DNA from: Pseudomonadota bacterium
GTDB lineage: Bacteria > Pseudomonadota > Gammaproteobacteria > Burkholderiales > Chitinibacteraceae
Direction of reading: 5' to 3'
Length of the DNA stretch: 44,974 bases
Assembly (NCBI GenBank): GCA_026399755.1
Contig: JAPLQI010000096.1
Span: 1 to 44,974, forward strand
Shown here piece after piece: positions 41,821 through 44,974 of the stretch; the first letter of the stretch is position 1; each line of letters starts with the position of its first letter. The position numbers were made by a program, and so were the translations under genes. The notes beneath the pieces are model-generated. The model saw nothing but the letters and a program-made list of their open reading frames with translations. It did not search any database and was not told where the DNA came from.

Positions 41821-42431
41821 GATTTCATTCCCAGCAGGGCTTATCTTTAATTGAAATGATGCTGGCCACCGCCATGGGGCTATTACTGCTTGCAGGCATT
41901 TCCAGCCTGTCGCTGAGCAATTTATTCACCAGCACAGATACCCAGCGCAGTATTATTTTGCAGCAGGACACGCAAGCCATGCTGTCTTTAATCAGCCGCG
42001 ATCTGCGTCGCGCTGGCTATCATCCTGATGGCAATCAAATCAGCGAAATGCGCAAAATATGGATTATTAATACGCCAGAGCAAAGCTGCGTTTTATTTCG
42101 CTACCATAACCCTGATTTCCCTAATAAAAACACGCATGGTTTTCAATTTAAAGCATCAAATAAAGCAGGCAGCTTTGTGAATATGCTGATCTCAAATGAG
42201 GCCAGCACTTGCGGCGATGGCCAGTGGCAGGCCCTGAACAGCCCCCGCAATATTCTTATCACTCAATTTAAAATCACGCCTCAACATTCTTTTGAGAAAG
42301 TAGGCAATGAAGTAAAAATGGTGATCAACAGCTTAGATATTGATTTAGAAGCCACAGATAATGCAGGGAAATTCAAAACGCATCTGAATCAGAATGTGCA
42401 ATTACGCAATCGCCCTTTTTTACAGGAATAA
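41811..42431 (+). CDS. pilW: Type IV pilus minor pilin PilW
   Basis: This 206-residue protein starts at MHLRFHSQQG-LSLIE (ATG at 41811). It has normal E at +5 and the hydrophobic core MMLATAMGLLLLAGISSLSLSN. The PilW signature ILQQDTQAMLSLISRDLRRAGY follows. The rest is a beta domain with two Cys. A downstream gap of about 10 bases leads to pilX. Confidence 0.92.
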   Translation: MHLRFHSQQGLSLIEMMLATAMGLLLLAGISSLSLSNLFTSTDTQRSIILQQDTQAMLSLISRDLRRAGYHPDGNQISEMRKIWIINTPEQSCVLFRYHNPDFPNKNTHGFQFKASNKAGSFVNMLISNEASTCGDGQWQALNSPRNILITQFKITPQHSFEKVGNEVKMVINSLDIDLEATDNAGKFKTHLNQNVQLRNRPFLQE

Positions 42432-42441
42432 GGCGATATCC

Positions 42442-43782
42442 ATGATGAAAGCCCCCATTTATCAGCAAGGCATTGCTGCACTGGCCGTCACCCTAGTGCT
42501 GACTTTAATCGCCACTATTTTTGTTTTATCAACCAATAAAAATAGCTATATCTTTCAGAAAACATCGGTTAATCACTATCAACAAACACAGGCTTTTGAA
42601 GCGGCAGAAGCAGGCTCGCAAGCTACGCTCTTGCAAATACGCCGTGATATTGAGGCCATTACTTTAAACCCCGATTACGACGGCATTATTTTAAAGAAAA
42701 TAAAATCGGGCCCACCGCCAGCGCTCGGTACCAATAACTGCGGCTGGGATACGGTAATCGTGAATAGCGATTCCTACGATTACTCTGAGCAGTTCAAAAA
42801 AAATAATTATCTGTTTTCAAAGAAAAACAGCAGCCTGTTTCAAAAAATAGGCTCGCTGGAAATCAATGCCGACAATACGGCCTGGCGCAGCAGTGTAGAT
42901 TTAAAAAATGGCATCGTCAGCAGTGAAGGCTGCGCCGATGAAAGCAGCGATAAAGGCCCGTTTTGCGCCGATACCGGCAGCGATCAAACGGCCGCCGTCG
43001 TGAGGCGGGGCTTTGATATTCCGCGCAAAGCCGAATTTAACCCCAAAAAAATTGCCCTGACCATTAAGGGGCATGTGGATATGAGCGGCAGCATGACGCT
43101 AAGTCCAAATTCCGGCCAGCCCAACCCGCTTTGCAATGTCTCCAGCGGGAAGGAATTTGGCTATTGGGGCGCGCCGCTCAGCCCAGACAGCACCCACAAC
43201 ACGCCGCTGGCCACGCTAAGTAACACCCAACTTTTTGGCGCAATTTTTGGCATGAGCCCAGCAGAATTTAAAAAACAGGCCACACAAATCAATCCAGCCG
43301 ATGGCAGTGGCACCGTCAGCAGCTGCCCAGCCGCCGTTGGTCTGATATGGATTAACGGGGACTTTACCCCGCCCAAAAACTGCGCCATTGGCAGCAGTTA
43401 TCCCCGTTTTGCCCCCGCCATTGTGGTAGTTGGCGGCTCAGGCAGCAATGCACTTACAGCAGGTGGCACGGGCGGCAATATAGTCTCTGACAGCCTTTTG
43501 ATTAGCGGCATGCTGTTTACAAACCATTTTAACGGCAGCATTCAGGTGCTGGGCGCCATGGCCGTCAATGGCAATATTGAAGGCGCTTTAAATGGCATCT
43601 TCGACAATACGCTAGGCGACTGTGTATATGGCCTTTGCGCGCAAAACCCTGGCACCGGCTCTAGCGGAGCTATTAACGTTGCTTACGATGAACGCATGTT
43701 TATTGGTGCCAATGCGGGCGGCGATCTCAGCGGCAATAAATCAGGCAGCTGGCATGACTTTTGTAAGGACGGCAAATGCTAA
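42442..43782 (+). CDS. PilX-like minor pilin with a large extension
   Basis: This protein has 446 residues. The leader MMKAPIYQQG is followed by IAALAVTLVLTLIATIFVLS with no E5, and the PilX-type helix (QTQAFEAAEAGSQATLLQIRR). The rest (about 100-446) is a Gly/Ser/Asn-rich region with a beta-helix-like pattern (AVNGNIEGALNGIFDN, ALTIKGHVDMSGSMTLS) and several Cys. It is larger than classic PilX. The ATG follows AAGG by 7 bases. Confidence 0.85.
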   Translation: MMKAPIYQQGIAALAVTLVLTLIATIFVLSTNKNSYIFQKTSVNHYQQTQAFEAAEAGSQATLLQIRRDIEAITLNPDYDGIILKKIKSGPPPALGTNNCGWDTVIVNSDSYDYSEQFKKNNYLFSKKNSSLFQKIGSLEINADNTAWRSSVDLKNGIVSSEGCADESSDKGPFCADTGSDQTAAVVRRGFDIPRKAEFNPKKIALTIKGHVDMSGSMTLSPNSGQPNPLCNVSSGKEFGYWGAPLSPDSTHNTPLATLSNTQLFGAIFGMSPAEFKKQATQINPADGSGTVSSCPAAVGLIWINGDFTPPKNCAIGSSYPRFAPAIVVVGGSGSNALTAGGTGGNIVSDSLLISGMLFTNHFNGSIQVLGAMAVNGNIEGALNGIFDNTLGDCVYGLCAQNPGTGSSGAINVAYDERMFIGANAGGDLSGNKSGSWHDFCKDGKC

Positions 43783-44480
43783 GCCCAAAGCAAAACGGCT
43801 TTTCCCTGCTGGAGATCCTGATCACGCTGTTGATTATCGGCATTGCGGCTCTGGCATTAAATGCCCTGCAAACCAACGCCCTAAAAAACAACAGCATTGC
43901 GCAAAACCGCAATGAAGCACTGTTCCTTGCACAGGACAAGCTGGAAAAACTACGCCAGAGCAATCTTTGCCCACGCAGCAGCGCCACCTCTGGCGGGCTG
44001 AGCGTCAGCGGCGATCAGGGCACAAGCAATGCGGGGCTTGAAACCATACAGCGGCAAACCGCCAGCTACCGCCGTATCACCCTGATTAAAGACATCAGCT
44101 TGCCCGCTCAGCCAGCACCTGATTTTGGCTGCCCACCGATTACAAAAAACCCACCCACCGCCGCCACCCTGCCCGATCCACAAAAGCTCTACCAGCTTGA
44201 GCGCAGCGTACAGGTTGCCATCGATTGGCAGGATAGCTACGGCGACACGCAATACATCACCCTCAGCAGCCAGATCAACTGGTCATCGCTAGGCGATTTA
44301 CCCAGCCCACCGATCGACGCTTGTGACTACGCATGGGTGGCAAAGAAAGATTTACTCTGGGGGGCGTGGGCGAAATTTGGCAATGGCCTGTACCAGTGCA
44401 CGATAGAGGGCGGCTGCGCTGGGAGCGATATCACACCGGATATGGCGGCAGGGCAATGGAAAAGGATAAGGGGATGTTAG
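43776..44480 (+). CDS. pilV: Type IV pilus modification protein PilV, with a possible carbohydrate-binding tail
   Basis: This protein has 234 residues. The leader MLSPKQNG precedes FSLLEILITLLIIGIAALALNALQ (E at +5), and the PilV region (NNSIAQNRNEALFLAQDKLEKLR) follows. The last 50 residues end in CDYAWVAKKDLLWGAWAKFG, NGLYQCTIEGGC and AAGQWKRIRGC: paired Cys and a W...W...Y...W pattern recalling small chitin-binding modules (CBM5/12 type). This resemblance is by eye only. The start overlaps the previous gene by seven bases, and the cluster ends here. Confidence 0.87.
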   Translation: MLSPKQNGFSLLEILITLLIIGIAALALNALQTNALKNNSIAQNRNEALFLAQDKLEKLRQSNLCPRSSATSGGLSVSGDQGTSNAGLETIQRQTASYRRITLIKDISLPAQPAPDFGCPPITKNPPTAATLPDPQKLYQLERSVQVAIDWQDSYGDTQYITLSSQINWSSLGDLPSPPIDACDYAWVAKKDLLWGAWAKFGNGLYQCTIEGGCAGSDITPDMAAGQWKRIRGC

Positions 44481-44974
44481 CTATGCAGCGGGATGGATGA
44501 GGCGGAAACGGCATACTGCGCATTGCTTATTAGCTGATGTTACGAAGAAAAACCCAAATCTTGAACCACGGAGGGCACAGAGAACACAGAGTTTCACGGA
44601 GAAAAACAAGGCTTGAATTAAAATATTCTGTATGTTTTAAGTATTTCAAAACCCAGCAATTAGAATTCGTATCGCAGCTAGTGGCACTGGGCTTAAATCT
44701 CCCCTTGAAACACGCCGGAGTGAGGAACAAGCGGGGCGGGGTTTCGGCCAGGGAGCGAGGGACGAGCCAATCCCGCCTGCCGCCGACTCGATTGTCCGCA
44801 GCGTAGGGGCTTTCGTATTTTTGAGTTTGTCGCTTGGCTTCGTTTCTTGGCGAAGTGTATAGACCGGAGACATAGGTAACACACGTGCGGACACATGGGT
44901 AACACATTTTACGCGTTTAACAGCAGGGTATTCAAATCGATTCTCCCGAAGCGCTGATGGCAAAAATAGAGGTC
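44481..44974. repeat. Gene-free window end with repeat-like and insertion-sequence-like motifs
   Basis: No credible ORF is seen. At 44566-44609 ACCACGGAGGGCACAGAGAA leads into a motif with CACAGAGAACAC, the same word as at the window start. At about 44863-44911 AGACATAGGTAACAC and GACACATGGGTAACAC form a direct-repeat pair of the kind seen beside IS481-like transposase genes. No transposase is present up to the edge. Confidence 0.35.

Overview
The window reads as a chromosomal segment of a betaproteobacterium of the order Neisseriales, probably close to the Chitinibacter/Iodobacter/Deefgea group. This is inferred from the protein flavour, the gene neighbourhoods (rluC opposite rne; yciB-yciI-bolA-parvulin), moderate GC with AT-rich spacers, and pilin genes. 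No rRNA, tRNA or CRISPR was seen. The one secure RNA gene is the 4.5S SRP RNA (ffs).

Layout. 1-3904 (minus strand): rluC, a HAD phosphatase, a Rieske protein and sppA, followed by a motB/motD-type flagellar stator gene broken by an exact 29-bp tandem duplication. 3905-7659: a long hairpin-rich leader and rne (RNase E). 8290-11941: a branched-chain amino-acid ABC transporter (livHMGF) with no binding-protein gene beside it. 12094-16373: a cysteine/serine catabolic module: a CyuP-like permease, a divergent YheO/DauR-type regulator, a CyuA-like Fe-S desulfidase and RidA. 17000-17743: a DUF218 protein. 18147-21650: a parallel serine module with a second YheO-type regulator, SdaC and SdaA. 21756-24396: a DUF2141 protein and the yciB-yciI-bolA-parvulin group. 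24464-24843: a candidate anaerobic sRNA and ffs. 24881-28604: asparaginase, smpB, plsY, folB and a Tim44-domain protein. 28809-30629: a lipoprotein and two tandem Crp/Fnr paralogues. 30758-34167: a TetR-EmrA-EmrB efflux operon behind a large palindrome. 34181-35976: luxS and a Sua5-type tRNA-modification enzyme. 36295-44480: two consecutive type IV pilin/minor-pilin clusters, ending in a PilV-like protein with a possible carbohydrate-binding tail. 44481-44974: non-coding, repeat-like and IS-like sequence.

The most notable theme is anaerobic regulation. Three perfect TTGAT-N4-ATCAA (FNR-type) palindromes occur, all between genes. One (13548-13561) sits between cyuP and its divergent regulator and has a -10 element at the class II distance on both sides, including a perfect TATAAT. 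One (18052-18065) lies upstream of the serine module. The third (24568-24581) sits at exactly -41.5 from a predicted ~70-nt transcript that holds a hairpin, a CUCC-containing single-stranded stretch and a strong intrinsic terminator. This is the architecture of an FNR-dependent regulatory RNA comparable to FnrS or AniS. The two amino-acid modules both encode oxygen-labile Fe-S deaminase-type enzymes, so anaerobic induction makes biochemical sense, and RidA would remove the 2-aminoacrylate they release. All of this is sequence inference and has not been tested.
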